A stretch of DNA of 64,000 bases from Agrostemma githago (lineage: Eukaryota > Streptophyta > Magnoliopsida > Caryophyllales > Caryophyllaceae): positions 60,186,606 through 60,250,605 of the forward strand of contig OY288243.1 of the NCBI GenBank assembly GCA_958450325.1, written 5' to 3'. The position numbers and the translations under genes are program-made. The notes below the pieces were generated by a model, which saw only the letters and a program-made list of their open reading frames with translations, searched no databases and had not been told where the DNA came from. Numbering within the stretch: position 1 is the first letter of the stretch; every line of letters begins with the position of its first letter. Of the stretch, positions 42,218 to 54,129 are shown piece by piece.

Positions 42218-42605
42218 ATCACCCCCCTAATGATAATCTTCCAACGTTGTACAATTATACTAATCGATTACTCTAATTTATATGATAGAATTCTTCTCAT
42301 CGTAAATATTTCCTATTTATGGAAGGGAGAAGTATATTTAATTTATACATGATAAGTTTCACACAATGACATTATCTTTTAATGTGGGACAATGCAAACC
42401 ACCTGACTATAATCTACAAATCAAATCTTTACATATTAAAAGAAAATTTCCACCAAAAAACATCCTTATGAATAGTGTTCCTCTTATGAATAGTGTTCCT
42501 TCTTAGGAACAGCGATTGGCATGTTCCCCCCATCTCTTTCCCCTTCACTGCTCTCCTCTACTTTCTCTCTTCGTTCCTCCTTCTCTCATCTCATTTTCGT
42601 TTCTC
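42218..42605. other. AT-rich spacer with a possible second Helitron 5' end
   Basis: TCTTTACATATTAAAAGAAA at about 42425 resembles a Helitron start. TATGAATAGTGTTCCT is directly repeated around 42470-42500. No ORF. Confidence 0.35.
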
Positions 42606-45600
42606 TGTAACACCCGCTATTTTTTCTAAGCATTTTCATTCTTTCCGTTAGGACTCCGTCTTTAACTCTGTCACTTTTGGCCTCATATTTCATCATTTTA
42701 CTAAGCTCTATTTTATTTTTTGAGTTTAATAATTTTTATTTTTAATTTTAAAGATTTCAATTCTTTTTAAATCCATTTATTTGGTTTCTTCGTAAACTAA
42801 TTAATTTTTCCGCAAGGAATTCTATTTCTTTTCGAATTGACATTTTTAAGCTTGGATTTAAGTTATTCCTTTTCCTAAAAATGTTTGAATACGTTTCTAT
42901 AATATTTTCAACTAGTAAATATTTTTATTTACAAAAATTTAGTTGTAATGATTTTTATTACGAAGCTTCGCGAATAATTATTTTCTTACGCGAGGTTTAC
43001 TCGAATTACTTTGAAATGCCTTTAACTATTTTACGGTTATACTTTTTATCAACTTATAAATTATTTGAGACCATTTCCTCACATTTTGGACCAACTAAGC
43101 TCTTGGTCACAAGTTTTATTACGTTTTATTTAAACGTTTCATTTTATCACGTTAAAACGTAAACGTAAGATAATTTCTTTTCATTCATTGTTGCATTAGT
43201 ATCAAAACTTATCATTAGGGGTGTGCAAAATCCGGGTCGGACCGGAAAAATGGACCGGACCGGACCGGAATCTACCGGACCGGACCCGGAATAAAAAATT
43301 CCGGCCCGGGTTCCAGTCCATCATTTTGGGCAATTCCGGGTTCCGGTCCGGTCCGGTCCTGACCCGGTTTTTTCCGGTTTGGACCGGAAAGACCGGAATT
43401 ATGCTTATTTCTTAAAAATTCCGGTCTAACCGGTCCAACCGGTCCGGAATTTTGGACCGGAATTTTGGACCGGAATTTCAAAAAAAATTGAAAATTCCGG
43501 GTCAACCGGTCTGGTCCGGTCTTGGACCGGAATTTTTCCGGTCCGGTCCCGGTCCGAAATTTTGAGATTCCGGTCCGGGTCCGGTCCGAATTTTTTTTAC
43601 ATTCCGGTTCCGGGTCCACCCGGGTCGGTCCGGGTCGGACCAGATGCACAACCCTACTTTTCATACTCCTTATCACTTCATTTTGGCTGGCCACTTCATG
43701 AGGATTTCACATAGTTTTCATCAACACTTTAATCTCATTTATATTTTGAAAATCATCCATTTCCATACTTCACTTTATTCATTCATCAAAGTTAAAAAAA
43801 ATCTATCTTCACCCATTTTTGGCCGTGGCACCTTCCCTTATTCTAGGATTATTTTTGCTTCAATTCTAGTCTTAATCAACTCAAATTTCATCGTCAAATA
43901 ATCCTCTTTCCGTTCTCTTCGTTAAGGTATTAATCAACGTCGTTTTCGATCAATATTTACCTTGATTTTTATTAGTTTTCTCATGGTATTTTTCTGCCAT
44001 GATTTCCGTGTTTGGTAGGATTTTTGGACGATCCCGAAGCCGACGAATATATTGTCGATTCAGACTTGGAGTAGAGGTAACGTCGATGTTACTCGGTATT
44101 TCATGATTTTAATTGAGTATTTGCATGTATATATTTTTATGTTTTATTTTGGCAATATATGTATGTCACGAATTCTGGAAAAATTTTAAAAGTTGAAAAT
44201 TTGTATGATTCGGTATTTTTATCGCTTTTACGAGATTAACGATTAAATTGTTATATTAATTTGTAAAATCGTAATATTCGACCTAAACATGTAATATATT
44301 TTTATATTCTGGGAAAATGTTGTTTTTGATGATTTTTAATAATTTAGTATTTTTCTGATATTTTTGATATCAATTATTGAATTATTACCGTATACGGACA
44401 AAAACGATTAAAAACCAATTTTTAGTTCTAGTACTTAAACATTTTATTTTAATCTGATTTTTGACGTGGTGAAACTTTCTGGTGAAATAGAATTTTCTGA
44501 AGTTTTTCATAATTTTTCGAAATTGTTAAGTGGATGAATTAATTAATCACTTCAAATCATCGTTTATCGTTAAAACCGTGTTTGTTGTTTAAATTCTCGA
44601 TTTCTGGTCTTTGGTTTAAATCTGGAAAAAATTATGATTCTGATGATTTCATATTAAAATGTAATTTTATGATTTTTAGTGCCTTATAAAATGTTAGGAA
44701 CGATAAGTTTTATTAATGGAATCGTTAATTGTGAAAACGGGTTTTAAAGACGGTTTTGACGGGATTTATTAAATCTGGAATTTTTGGAATTCTGGAAAAA
44801 TAGTATTTTCTGGAAAATCATTATTTTTAAGTTTAATAATAATTTTTGGATATTAATACTTAAATCATTTTGTAATTACTATTTTTATTAATCGTTATTG
44901 TCGAAATTAGACGATTAACGGGAAAATGCTTTAAAAACTGAGTTTTAGGATTCTGGAAAATTTTCTTTTCTGGACAGAATGTCCATAAATATATTTTAAC
45001 TATTTTACGTAATTTTTGTACTATTTATTAAAGTCTTTAATTAATAAGTATTGATTTTCGGACAAATTGTGATTTATCGTTAAAATGCTTCGTCTTACCT
45101 AAAAGAATTATTTTTCCAGCAATTTTGAAAGTATTTAAATCTGAAACTTTAAGAGTTAAATCATCCCTTAACATACTCTTAATGTATTCAATGGTTTAAT
45201 TAAATAAAAGACGCTAAAGTATTTAATTTGAGATTTGCCGTAAAATCCTATTTATATTTGTATTGTCGAAACTATTAATAATTAGGGAATTTGAGTTTTA
45301 TAAATTTTGGAAACACCCTAATTAGTAGTAATAAAATGTTTAAGACATTTTTAATCATTTTATAAACACTCGTATGATCTTTCAATAATTTCATAAACCT
45401 AAATGTTCTCACTTTATCAATTAATATCGTTAAGGCCGAAAGTATTAGTTTTATAAATCTATATCGTTTACTAAAATGTTGTATTAGTATAAGCTAATAT
45501 TTTCGTTGTTTTGATATAATGCTATTTTTTAGTAAAGTTTCTAAAAATATAAGTTTCCTAAAATAGAAAGTTTCCTCTTTTAGAATATAAATGTTTACTT

Positions 45601-46542
45601 CTTTTATCCTCATATTGTTTATAATGAATACATCTTTTAAATATCGATAATGGATTGTTTTGGAGTTATGGAATAAGAAAAAGTGTGGGTTTAGAGTAAT
45701 ATAATCTGGGATGTACGTTTTGCCATCAACTATAAACCTGGTGTGTCTATGTTGAGACACATTGGTCGTTGAACTGAGCATGGTTTGTGTTCAGGAGGGT
45801 GTATGCTTACCTTAAACTTAGATATCGCATCGTGTAAGTCACGTCGGGTCGAACTGGGTATGGTTTGTATCCAGGAGGGGCGTGCACTACTTAAGCCAGG
45901 ACCTCGCTGCACGCAGTCCTGTTATGGTTGAGTTGCCTAGTTAGAGACCGAAGTCTAATTTGTTTTGACTAAGTTCTCGAAACTAGTTTAGTATTGTCCT
46001 AGTGAAAATCTAGATTCTACACTAATCCTATCCATAACGCCATTTTGAATATTTTTTATTGTTATCGATATAAGTTGGTTTGCAGGTTGGCAATTATTTT
46101 TATGTTTCTTCGATAACCCATTTTAATATTTTGGTCTTGCGCTGAAAACTTATTTTAATATGATGTTTTACTGTTTTTCATTTTTATTATTTTTCTATAG
46201 TAGTAAGTACAGTTTTAAAATCCTGTTATACGGCTGGGAGAACGTTAACGTTGCTCCCCACTGATTGTGGCTGTTATGTTTTAACATGGCAGGTATACGT
46301 GTTTGTTTTCCGGAGGGTGTGGGCTAACGAGCAGTCTTGGATCCTGCTTGATCTTTTTAACAATTATGTCTTAAGGATTGTTTAACCTCTTTGTGGATTG
46401 TTTTAAATTTTAGCCATTTTTATGTATGGCATACGTTTGACTTTACCAATTTAATTTACTAAGACATAGTTACAGCGTGTTATAATCCCGACTCTACAGT
46501 GTTTCCACCACTGTATCGCGTTAGAATTTCTAGGGGATTACA
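42606..46542 (+). repeat. Tekay-like 5' LTR, 3.9 kb (about 3.5 kb without the MITE)
   Basis: TGTAACACCC start, ATTACA end next to the primer site. It contains two related segments near 45775 and 45850 with GAACTG-GCATGGTTTGTG and GAACTG-GTATGGTTTGTA, each followed by CAGGAGGG. No ORF of note. LTRs of 2.5-4 kb are usual for Tekay/Del elements. Confidence 0.7.
43216..43656. mobile_element. hAT-type MITE rich in CCGGTCC/GGACCGG words
   Basis: Termini TAGGGGTGTGCA and, inverted, TAGGGTTGTGCA. It is flanked by an 8-bp near-duplication CTTATCAT/CTTTTCAT (7 of 8), as for hAT elements. The 441-bp interior is made of GGACCGG and CCGGTCC words with AT spacers and has no transposase. ORFs over it are compositional. 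Confidence 0.75.
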
Positions 46543-46544
46543 GT

Positions 46545-46556
46545 TGGTATCAGAGC
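46545..46556 (+). other. Primer binding site, tRNA-Met type
   Basis: TGGTATCAGAGC two bases after the LTR end, as used by chromoviruses. Confidence 0.85.
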
Positions 46557-48627
46557 ATCACTGCTCCCAATGCTTACACCTGAAATTAGGGAAAATACCA
46601 TTAAATTATTTAAACAGTAAATAAAAATATTATTAGAGATGGGTAGAAACAAATAAGGACTTAACTGTTAAGATTATCTGTTCCTGAACTCAATGATTAG
46701 CATTGAATATTTGTTTTATATGTCGAAGAAGATGAAAGAACAAGATGCTGATATGCTGCTCCAGATCGGGACAAGACCTACTTAGCACTCTCAACGCCTG
46801 CTGACTCGAGTGGACAACTAGGTGCTCCAAGAAAGATTTCGATAATGACATTTAGCTCCGGTTCAGTTTACTTAAGCTACAGGCAAGATGATCAAGAGTA
46901 GATTCATGTTCCATGATGTCGCAGTAAATCCAGATGGAGCGACCCATGACTTGCGTGCTCGTTCCTCTACAAGAAGATGAAGTAATCCATTTTGGATCCC
47001 CTCGTGAACTCTGGAGGCCCGAAGATTCTCCTCTGGTTCAAGAACTTAATAATATAGGATCATCGATTCTTTTCTTCCTTCCCCTATTTCTTCCAATTCT
47101 TCTCTTATATATTCTCATCTTCATTCTCTTGGTGAATCCTTGTTCTATTCTTCTATTCTACCATCTTTCTCTTGAGATTCTTTGGTTAGACCGGATTCTG
47201 TCTTAGTGAACCCGTGTTATAGATGTTTGAGGTTTAGTAAACCCTTGTTACCTGGTTTGAGGATTTTGAGTCTGCCCTACTTTCTAAGCAAGTAAGAAAT
47301 TCTTGAGGATTAATTTGAATAGCAAAATGTTGCTTGATGGAATTAGGATGATACTTTAGACACTGAACCTTGGGTTATAGGTTACCTTGATTATTTTGGC
47401 GTACTTAGAGTTGGATATATTTGGGAGTAGTAAGAGAGTATGTCATATTTGATGGATACCTAATACCTAACATAGAACCTAATCAAGTGTAAATAATAAT
47501 ATCACTTTGGGATTCTTACCTAATGCTTATTTGGTGGATGTATCGTGAATATTTGGGATCTTAGAGTATCGTTTAAAATGTTAGCCTGAGTGTTGTGGTA
47601 CCATTAAAGGTTTTCATTAATGTCGTTAGAAATTTTGGTGGACATAGACTTTCCGTGTTTCTTAAGGATTATTTCGTGGATCGTTGATGTAAGGTTGTAA
47701 CCTACAAACTTTGAAGTTGAATGACCTAAATTTTGGATAGATCATTGTTAACCTTGAAGGAGAGAAACATATTGCACAATTAAAGGTTAGATTTATCGCG
47801 TTGATTTGAGGAATACTTAATGCCCATCATCTTAATGGATTTACAGTTCAGTACCCTTAGACCAACGAGATTGTGGCTTCGTTGATTTAATAAATATTTT
47901 AGTGGTTTCGCTGTTACGATATGAAATTTGATGGAATTCTCATAAACCTTAGCCGAATGACGTGTTTGGAAATGTGAGTATCTGTCGTTACATGTCAGGC
48001 TGAGTGTGTTTAAGGTTTGGTGTACTTTCCTAACCTCTGTCTATTGATGATGTGAAGAATATGTTGATGATCATTTTTGAAGTTTTCGTGTCTGAACCTT
48101 GTTAATTGGTGGATTTTATTTAGTGTTCCTTACTCGAGAAATTTAAGGTATACCTCGAGTTCGGACTTTGAGCTTTGAATTTGTGAGCCTTAGTGAGTAT
48201 CAGTTTGAGTATGTTTTGATGACTGTTGAAATCTTAATTAATGGATTAGTCTAAATCATTTGCGAATTCTTACCATACTAATTGAAAAATTATATAAGTA
48301 TGTAAGACTTAATTTTGGAGGCTAAGGCAGTTGATAATTTTGGAGGTTGTAGATTGAGTAGGACCACCCTGTACCGATATTGGACTTAGCGTAGTTGATG
48401 GGCCAATTGGGAACCGTGTTTGTGAGAATCGTGCTAGGAATCTCGAGATGATTAATTTCTTCGATAATCCTTGAGAGTTCTTTTTACTCTAAACTCCGCC
48501 TTCTATTCTGCTTCTCTTGAATTTTGTTACCGCATCTGCTGCTAATCTCTTCGACCTCTATCGATTTTGTAAGCTCTTATTTTTAATTTATTTATCCTTG
48601 TTCTTTTTATCCTTGACCATTTTTTTT
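46557..48627 (+). other. Internal region of the Tekay-like element, no gene found
   Basis: All frames are closed by frequent stops. The ORF at 46934-47206 is short and hydrophobic (leucine/isoleucine-rich) without family features, so I do not call it a gene. Confidence 0.5.
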
Positions 48628-48910
48628 CAAACTCCCTATTTTATAAAAAGTTTGACTATTTTAAAAAAAATGGATTATCGTAAAATTTTAACATTTTGAG
48701 TTATAATTTCTAATTGTGAATTTGCCCGTTTTGTAAAAAGCTTGACTAATTTAAAATTTTTGATTTTCATGAAATTTTAACATTTTGAAGCATAATTTCA
48801 AATTTTTAAACTCCCCATTTTGTAAAAACTTTGAGCAATTTAACATTTTGGGTTATCGTGAAATTTAACATTTTTTTATTTATAATTTAAGAACTATATA
48901 CTTCACTTTG
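48628..48910. repeat. Three imperfect tandem copies of about 90 bp, AT-rich
   Basis: Each unit contains TTTTGTAAAAA-CTTGA, then AATTTTAACATTTTGA, then a TATAATTT tail. Unit starts are near 48630, 48720 and 48812. Confidence 0.65.
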
Positions 48911-49011
48911 TTTTATCTTTGGTTGATATTTATATTTAGATCTATTTCAAAATGCCTTAATAATTTATTTTAAATTATTTCCGTCTTTGATGGGTATACG
49001 GTGTTCAGCTA

Positions 49012-49770
49012 TCTAGCTCCCGGTCTATTCCCGGCATGTCCTTGTAGGACCATGCGAAGACGTCTTTGAATTCCTGGAGGAGTTCCGTGAATTGTTGCTT
49101 CTCCTCAGGACCCAAAGATAAGCCCAACTTAAGCATCTGAGGTTCTAAAGAGGTTCCTACGTTGATGGAATCGGTTTCTTCGATTACCGGATTTCGGGAC
49201 TCCCTTTGTTCGAGTTGCTCAATTAGATGCGGAGGCAGTGGTACCTGTTCGTCGGGTTTCTCAATGTCATTGCAAATGAGGTTTTTGAAAACATTTTGAA
49301 AATAAGACAAGTCGTAAGCAGAACGGTTATCGTTATTATTGATAGTGAATTTTGAAAAGAGCTCGAAGAGAGCTGCCATCTGATCGTTGGTCAGAGGCGG
49401 GATAGGGAGAACCCTCGGGACAGATTCCGGGGCTCCCGCTGGTGTGACTAAAGAAGGGAGAGGGGTTACAGACTCGATCCTAGTACTGGACCCTCTAGAC
49501 TTAGATTCAGACTCCGACTCTGACTCTGACTCGGACTCGGACTCAGCACCATGCATATCTCTTTCAACCGTAGTTAGCTTGCAGACTCGACCCTGACTGT
49601 CGGTCCACTTAGTTGTCTTCCTTCAAGCTCTCTTCCCGGTGTTAGCACCCACTTCGGAGATCAGCTTGGTTGGATCGAACCTGCTGCTGCGGAGAATCAA
49701 GTTGACCAACTCCTGTTTAGGGGTCGGGACGACCTTGTCTCCCGAATAGGAGCCCCAGGACGGGCTCAGT
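49012..49770 (-). pseudogene. Ogre-like protease-RT linker and RT N-terminus, truncated
   Basis: After a frame change near 49765 the sequence reads 'PKQELVNLILRSSRFDPTKL' and 'ISEVGANTGKRA', then a TGA (49621-49623). In the same frame follow 'KWTDSQGRVCKL', a Ser/Glu repeat (ESESESES) and a Pro-rich linker, then 'LLQEFKDVFAWSYKDMPGID'. This is the stretch just before the RT domain in Ogre-type elements, after which the homology stops and a random stop follows. In Ogre elements an intron often lies between protease and RT; I cannot identify one here. Confidence 0.75.
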
Positions 49771-52314
49771 AATATTTGTGCCCTCTTTTGATTCGGCCTG
49801 GATAAGGGCAAAGATGTCATCCGGGATGAAATTGCATTCCCGAGCCAATTTGGTCTCGGGATATGAGATGGTGGGCTGATAGAGGCCCACTTGCACAGCT
49901 CCGAACACTGAAGTGATAAAGTAATCAGTCAGTCTTGGACTGTAAGGGCCCAAGTAGGTACCCTTGAAGATGTTGATGGCCTTCTCAATGCCGGCCTGGA
50001 CCACGTTTTCCGGGGTTATATCATACCCCAAGCCGAATCTTGACTCTTCATTAGTTAAGACCTCGATGATCTTTCCGGCTGGGAGGTTAGGTCTCGAGGT
50101 AGCCCCCGGTAGGTAACCCAGATTTTGTAGCATCTTGTCGATGCTAGTAGTGAAATATGGCCGGAAAAGATATTCTTGCTCAATCATTCCCACGAAGTTG
50201 AAACCTCGTGGGTCAGCCTGGCCTGCCGTGTTGCAGCTTGACACGGTTATGGGGGTAGCTTCGAGAGTAACGATCCCATCTTGTAAAGGTAGTTTGACCT
50301 TCCTGTGGAGGGTGGAAGACACGGCTTTGACCGCGTGAATCCATGGTCTCCCGAGTAACAGATTGAAAGATGAAGTGACATCGATCACCTGAAATTCTAA
50401 CTCCTTCTCTATTGGGCCCGTTATGATTGTTAGCTTAACGGCCCCAGCAACTGATTTTGGGCCTCCATCGAAAGCCGGGATAGTTTGTACAGTTGGAAGG
50501 TAGTCAGCCTCGGTAATGCCGAGGGCCTTAGCTGTCCTCAAGGGAAGGACGTTTACTGCGGACCCATCATCAATTAGGGTCATCGGGAGATATTTATTCC
50601 GGCAGATCACCGTGATATATAGGGCCAAGTTATAGGTGGCCCCAAACGGTGGAAGGTCGGACTCGGAGAAAGTGATAAGTGGGCCTTCTCCTTTGGACTT
50701 GCCTTTGAGGTGAGGCAAGATAGTGGCTACCATTTCGGTGGGGGTAACAGATGAGTCAACATTGATTTCATCAAGAGCCCTAGTAAGAGCTGCCCGATGC
50801 TCCTGAGAACTAACCAAAAGCTGCCATATAGTAATATCAGTTCGAACCCTCTTTAGTTGCCTGACTAGGGCCGTGTCAGCGTTTGATTCCTCGGGAATGA
50901 GTTCCGTCCTAGAAGGTTCAGTGATGGTTCCTGGAGTGGGGAGACCGGTCGTGATGGTGTGTGTGCCGGCCAGGGCTCTGGCTTTAGCCTTCCGGATTTC
51001 TTCGACAGTGACGGGGACAGCTTCCCCATTAGCCAAGTAAACATCATCTTCATCGTCGTTCCATATCCCGTTGATTTGGGAAATGAAAGGGGAAATGAGA
51101 TGAGAGCAGTCGACTATTTCTCCAGTAAAAATGGCGTGAGTAGCAAGGGGATTATTTTTGTTATTCGGCTTATCACTGGGTAGTGGTATCTTCCCACTTT
51201 CGATCAGATCCTGAATGAGATGCTTCAACTTCCAGCATTTCTCGGTGTCGTGCCCGTTGCCTTGGTGATAGTGGCAATAGGCTTGAATATTGTAGCTCTT
51301 GGATCGCTTTTCAACGGGAACTTCCAGGATTGGGCCTATCGGTTGGATTAGGCCTTTTGAAGACAGCCTTTGTAAGGCATTTGCATAGGTGGTTCCTATG
51401 TCAGTGAATACCCGATTTGGAGTATTCTTTTTGGTCGAGGTGTCTAATGAGTTAACCTCGTCAAAGATGCTTCGGGCCGCAGTTGTAGTTGCGGGCTTGC
51501 TGGAGGATGAACTGGCTCCTTGATACCCCTTGGCAGAGGCCTTAGTAAGGCTTTCTAACCTTAGATCGTCTTCGATTCTTGTACCCATCTCGGTCAAAGT
51601 GGCGAAATCGGGTATGATGACGTACCGGAGATGGATCCGGTAAGCGGGGAGGAGGTTTTTGACAAAGGCCTCCACTAGCACCTTTTCGTTGGGCTTGTCC
51701 ACCAGCTTTACACTTTCAGCCCTCCACCTTTGAAGGTAAATGGTGAAACCCTCCTTAGGCTCTTGGGCCATAACCTCCAGAGTACGCATGGTAGTCTGGA
51801 TCTCGACGTTATCCGCGTAGTTTCGCGCGAATTCCATTGCGACATCGTCCCAGGTTTTGTATTTCTTGGGATCAAGCCTGTAGTACCAGGCCTTCGGGTG
51901 CTTTTCTAGAGAGGAAGCAAAAAGGTGCTTGAACATGGTCGATTTGACCCCCTTAACAGCCATAAAATCCTTGAAGGCCCGGATATGGAGTACCGGGTCT
52001 TCAGTCCCGTCAAACATTGGTAGGCCCGTTAAGTTGAGGTTAGCGGGCAGTTCGTCGATCAAGGGCGAATAGGTACGGGCATTTTGCGTAAGGATGGTGT
52101 TTCTGGTGGTCGAGTGGACTTGTTCTTGCAGCTTTTGGACCGCGCCGGCCAATGCGGCCAAAGGTCCATCATCCTCGATCGAAGCATTGGGGGTTCCTTG
52201 TTCCACGGCACTTACCCGAGTGACGATGGCAATCTGGTCTTCCCTCATTTGTCTCAATTGGTCTTGGATTTTGGTCAACGAAGTTGTCAACTCATCAATG
52301 GCTTCTTTCGTCAT
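49717..52314 (-). CDS. Ogre-like Gag-protease (865 aa)
   Basis: A long intact frame beginning MTKEAIDELTTSLTKIQDQL, a coiled coil. The capsid domain lies at about 95-270 ('LPMFDGTEDPVLHIRAFKDF', 'FASSLEKHPKAWYYRLDP', 'KEGFTIYLQRWRAESVKLV'). A knuckle-like segment 'CHYHQGNGHDTEKCW' lies near 355. Protease is near 590-660 with 'LIDDGSAVNVLP' (Asp-Asp-Gly-Ser instead of the common DTG/DSG) and 'LLLGRPWIHAV'. The C-terminal 200 residues are a conserved-looking tail with 'RFGLGYDITPENVVQAGIEK'. It is intact although the element has lost its 3' half. Product: particle protein plus protease. Confidence 0.88.
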   Translation of the reverse strand: MTKEAIDELTTSLTKIQDQLRQMREDQIAIVTRVSAVEQGTPNASIEDDGPLAALAGAVQKLQEQVHSTTRNTILTQNARTYSPLIDELPANLNLTGLPMFDGTEDPVLHIRAFKDFMAVKGVKSTMFKHLFASSLEKHPKAWYYRLDPKKYKTWDDVAMEFARNYADNVEIQTTMRTLEVMAQEPKEGFTIYLQRWRAESVKLVDKPNEKVLVEAFVKNLLPAYRIHLRYVIIPDFATLTEMGTRIEDDLRLESLTKASAKGYQGASSSSSKPATTTAARSIFDEVNSLDTSTKKNTPNRVFTDIGTTYANALQRLSSKGLIQPIGPILEVPVEKRSKSYNIQAYCHYHQGNGHDTEKCWKLKHLIQDLIESGKIPLPSDKPNNKNNPLATHAIFTGEIVDCSHLISPFISQINGIWNDDEDDVYLANGEAVPVTVEEIRKAKARALAGTHTITTGLPTPGTITEPSRTELIPEESNADTALVRQLKRVRTDITIWQLLVSSQEHRAALTRALDEINVDSSVTPTEMVATILPHLKGKSKGEGPLITFSESDLPPFGATYNLALYITVICRNKYLPMTLIDDGSAVNVLPLRTAKALGITEADYLPTVQTIPAFDGGPKSVAGAVKLTIITGPIEKELEFQVIDVTSSFNLLLGRPWIHAVKAVSSTLHRKVKLPLQDGIVTLEATPITVSSCNTAGQADPRGFNFVGMIEQEYLFRPYFTTSIDKMLQNLGYLPGATSRPNLPAGKIIEVLTNEESRFGLGYDITPENVVQAGIEKAINIFKGTYLGPYSPRLTDYFITSVFGAVQVGLYQPTISYPETKLARECNFIPDDIFALIQAESKEGTNITEPVLGLLFGRQGRPDP

Positions 52315-53374
52315 GGTTTGAGTGAAGGGTGGCCTGTCTGTAAGAACACCGCGTAATCAGCAACTTAACCCGAATCCTAAAAAAAGTACATCTTGAGCAA
52401 GGGAAAAAGAAGAAGACTAAGACGGAAATGACTCGGAAAAGACACCTAGACGGGTGACTTGTGAAAAGGTGGGCCTCCCTTAGGATCCAGCCATGTGGGC
52501 TGGGCCCTGTTCGAAGGAAGGTTCACGTAAGACATTCCCAGACTTTGGACTCGATTGTGTAAATGGGCCAACCCTTGTAGGAGTATGTCCTACGCAGGTG
52601 GGCCTTGCCTCAGTAAAATAAGACGGACGGGGATAGGGAGAAAATCCGTGATATAAGATCGACGGAGTCGACGCTAAAGACTTCGACGACTTATGACACG
52701 ACCCGACACTGCTAAATACGGGAAGTCCTAAGAAGAGAAAGTTTTAAAATATGATGATTTTTGAAAAGCCCGAAAAATTCGGGGAGAACCGGCCCTTTTT
52801 CGAGAAAAAACGGAAAAGGTGGGCCGGGTGACGGTTTGAAAGTTTCGAAAATAATTTCGAGTTTTAAATTGGGCATAATACCTGCTAGAAAAAGGGCTAT
52901 TTTGAGTAAAGTCATAAGTCCTAAATTCGGTATATGTCCGGGGTTTTGAAATTGGATATTTTGAAAAAGATGCAAATTTTTGAAAATGACGGTTTTTGAA
53001 AAGGATATAGATCAAGTAGCACGTAGTCATGGAAACAGTATAATGACACCGTGTATGCTCTTAAGCTAAGTCTCGGTCAGTTTATAAGGTCTACAACAGT
53101 GTACATAGCCTATTCGAGAATCGGGGCGAACTTCCTAAGTCGAATTGAGCTTAGAACATGCCGTAAAACCCATACGAATCTGCTATGCACACCTTTTTAC
53201 ATATCCAATTTGGACTACATCAATGGTATAGTGGGACGTCGGTCACCAGTACCGGCCCGGGAAAAATGGGGTTATGCATGAACCGTAAAACTAAAACACG
53301 TATTGTACTAGTCAAACGATTTCTATTCGAGTCTCACCCTGAGGATGCCGATGGTAAGTCACGCATCAGTTAAT
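52315..53374 (-). other. Ogre-like leader between primer site and gag
   Basis: About 1.06 kb without an ORF. Long leaders are usual in Ogre/Tat elements. It is rich in short purine runs on plus; nothing else recognised. Confidence 0.6.
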
Positions 53375-53391
53375 CCCCAGCGGAGTCGCCA
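53375..53391 (-). other. Primer binding site, tRNA-Arg type
   Basis: The plus strand reads CCCCAGCGGAGTCGCCA, a tRNA 3' end; the minus strand is TGGCGACTCCGCTGGGG, as in Ogre elements. It lies three bases from the LTR. Confidence 0.85.
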
Positions 53392-54129
53392 AATTGTGGA
53401 CATGACATAGGTCCACCCCAACGCGGCCACGCGCGGGTTTGGGTAGGCGAATGAATCTCCATATGAGAATGGATCGAATTGAAATTTAAATCGAAGTTGG
53501 AGTCGCCACCGAACTTTGTGGGAGTTCGGGCCCGTTCGAACCCACTCTATGTTGTAGTGGGCCGTGTACAAAATGCGGCCCATTTCCGATGTCAGAGTTT
53601 ATTGGGTTCGTCCCTTTGCATTTGATACCGATACCGACGTTATCGGATATCGTGTATTAAATGACTCTCGTTGCCAATGGTTTGGGATATCCGGAAACCG
53701 AGGTTCTGAGTAAGGGGTGAGGGTACGTGTTGTAAAGCCCACGAAGGACACCCAACCCCGCCCGCACATTAGCGGCCTCTACTAGGATATCGTTTGATTT
53801 TTGAATACGCGTGTTAGTTGAACGGGAAAATGATATGCAAAGATTATTTTCCCTAAGCATGTGAGAATTGAATGGGTTGCTAAGTCGTTTAATGCAACTA
53901 AAATTTAACGTCAGAGTTGTATTTTAGCATGTGAGGTTCGTTTTAGTATAATAAAACAAATAAATAAAAGAGAAATTGCTACAAAGATGAACGAACGTGT
54001 TAGTAACGGTTTGTAAATCAAATAAAAGATATGGTGCAATGAATGATGTGAAAATATATCGAGATCTGAAATATCGCCAAAAAGACGCCGTTTTGTCCAA
54101 AAAATGATGTTCGAAAAATAACAAAAGAC

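Larger units (their letters stand above)
42606..48990 (+). mobile_element. Tekay-like chromovirus retrotransposon, 5' LTR plus non-coding internal DNA, truncated
   Basis: A very long LTR (TGTAACACCCGC...GGGGATTACA) followed by a tRNA-Met primer site and about 2.4 kb of internal sequence without any gag or pol motif. It is either a non-autonomous derivative or badly decayed. The right limit is arbitrary, set just before the truncated Ogre-like element. Confidence 0.65.

Noticed and set aside
43272..43694. 140-aa minus-strand ORF
   Set aside because: Generated by GGACCGG words of a MITE.
46934..47206. 90-aa hydrophobic ORF
   Set aside because: Short, leucine/isoleucine-rich by composition, with no neighbours or motifs to support it.
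52712..53030. Minus-strand ORFs in the Ogre-like leader
   Set aside because: Two overlapping frames of similar size without a domain, in a region expected to be untranslated.
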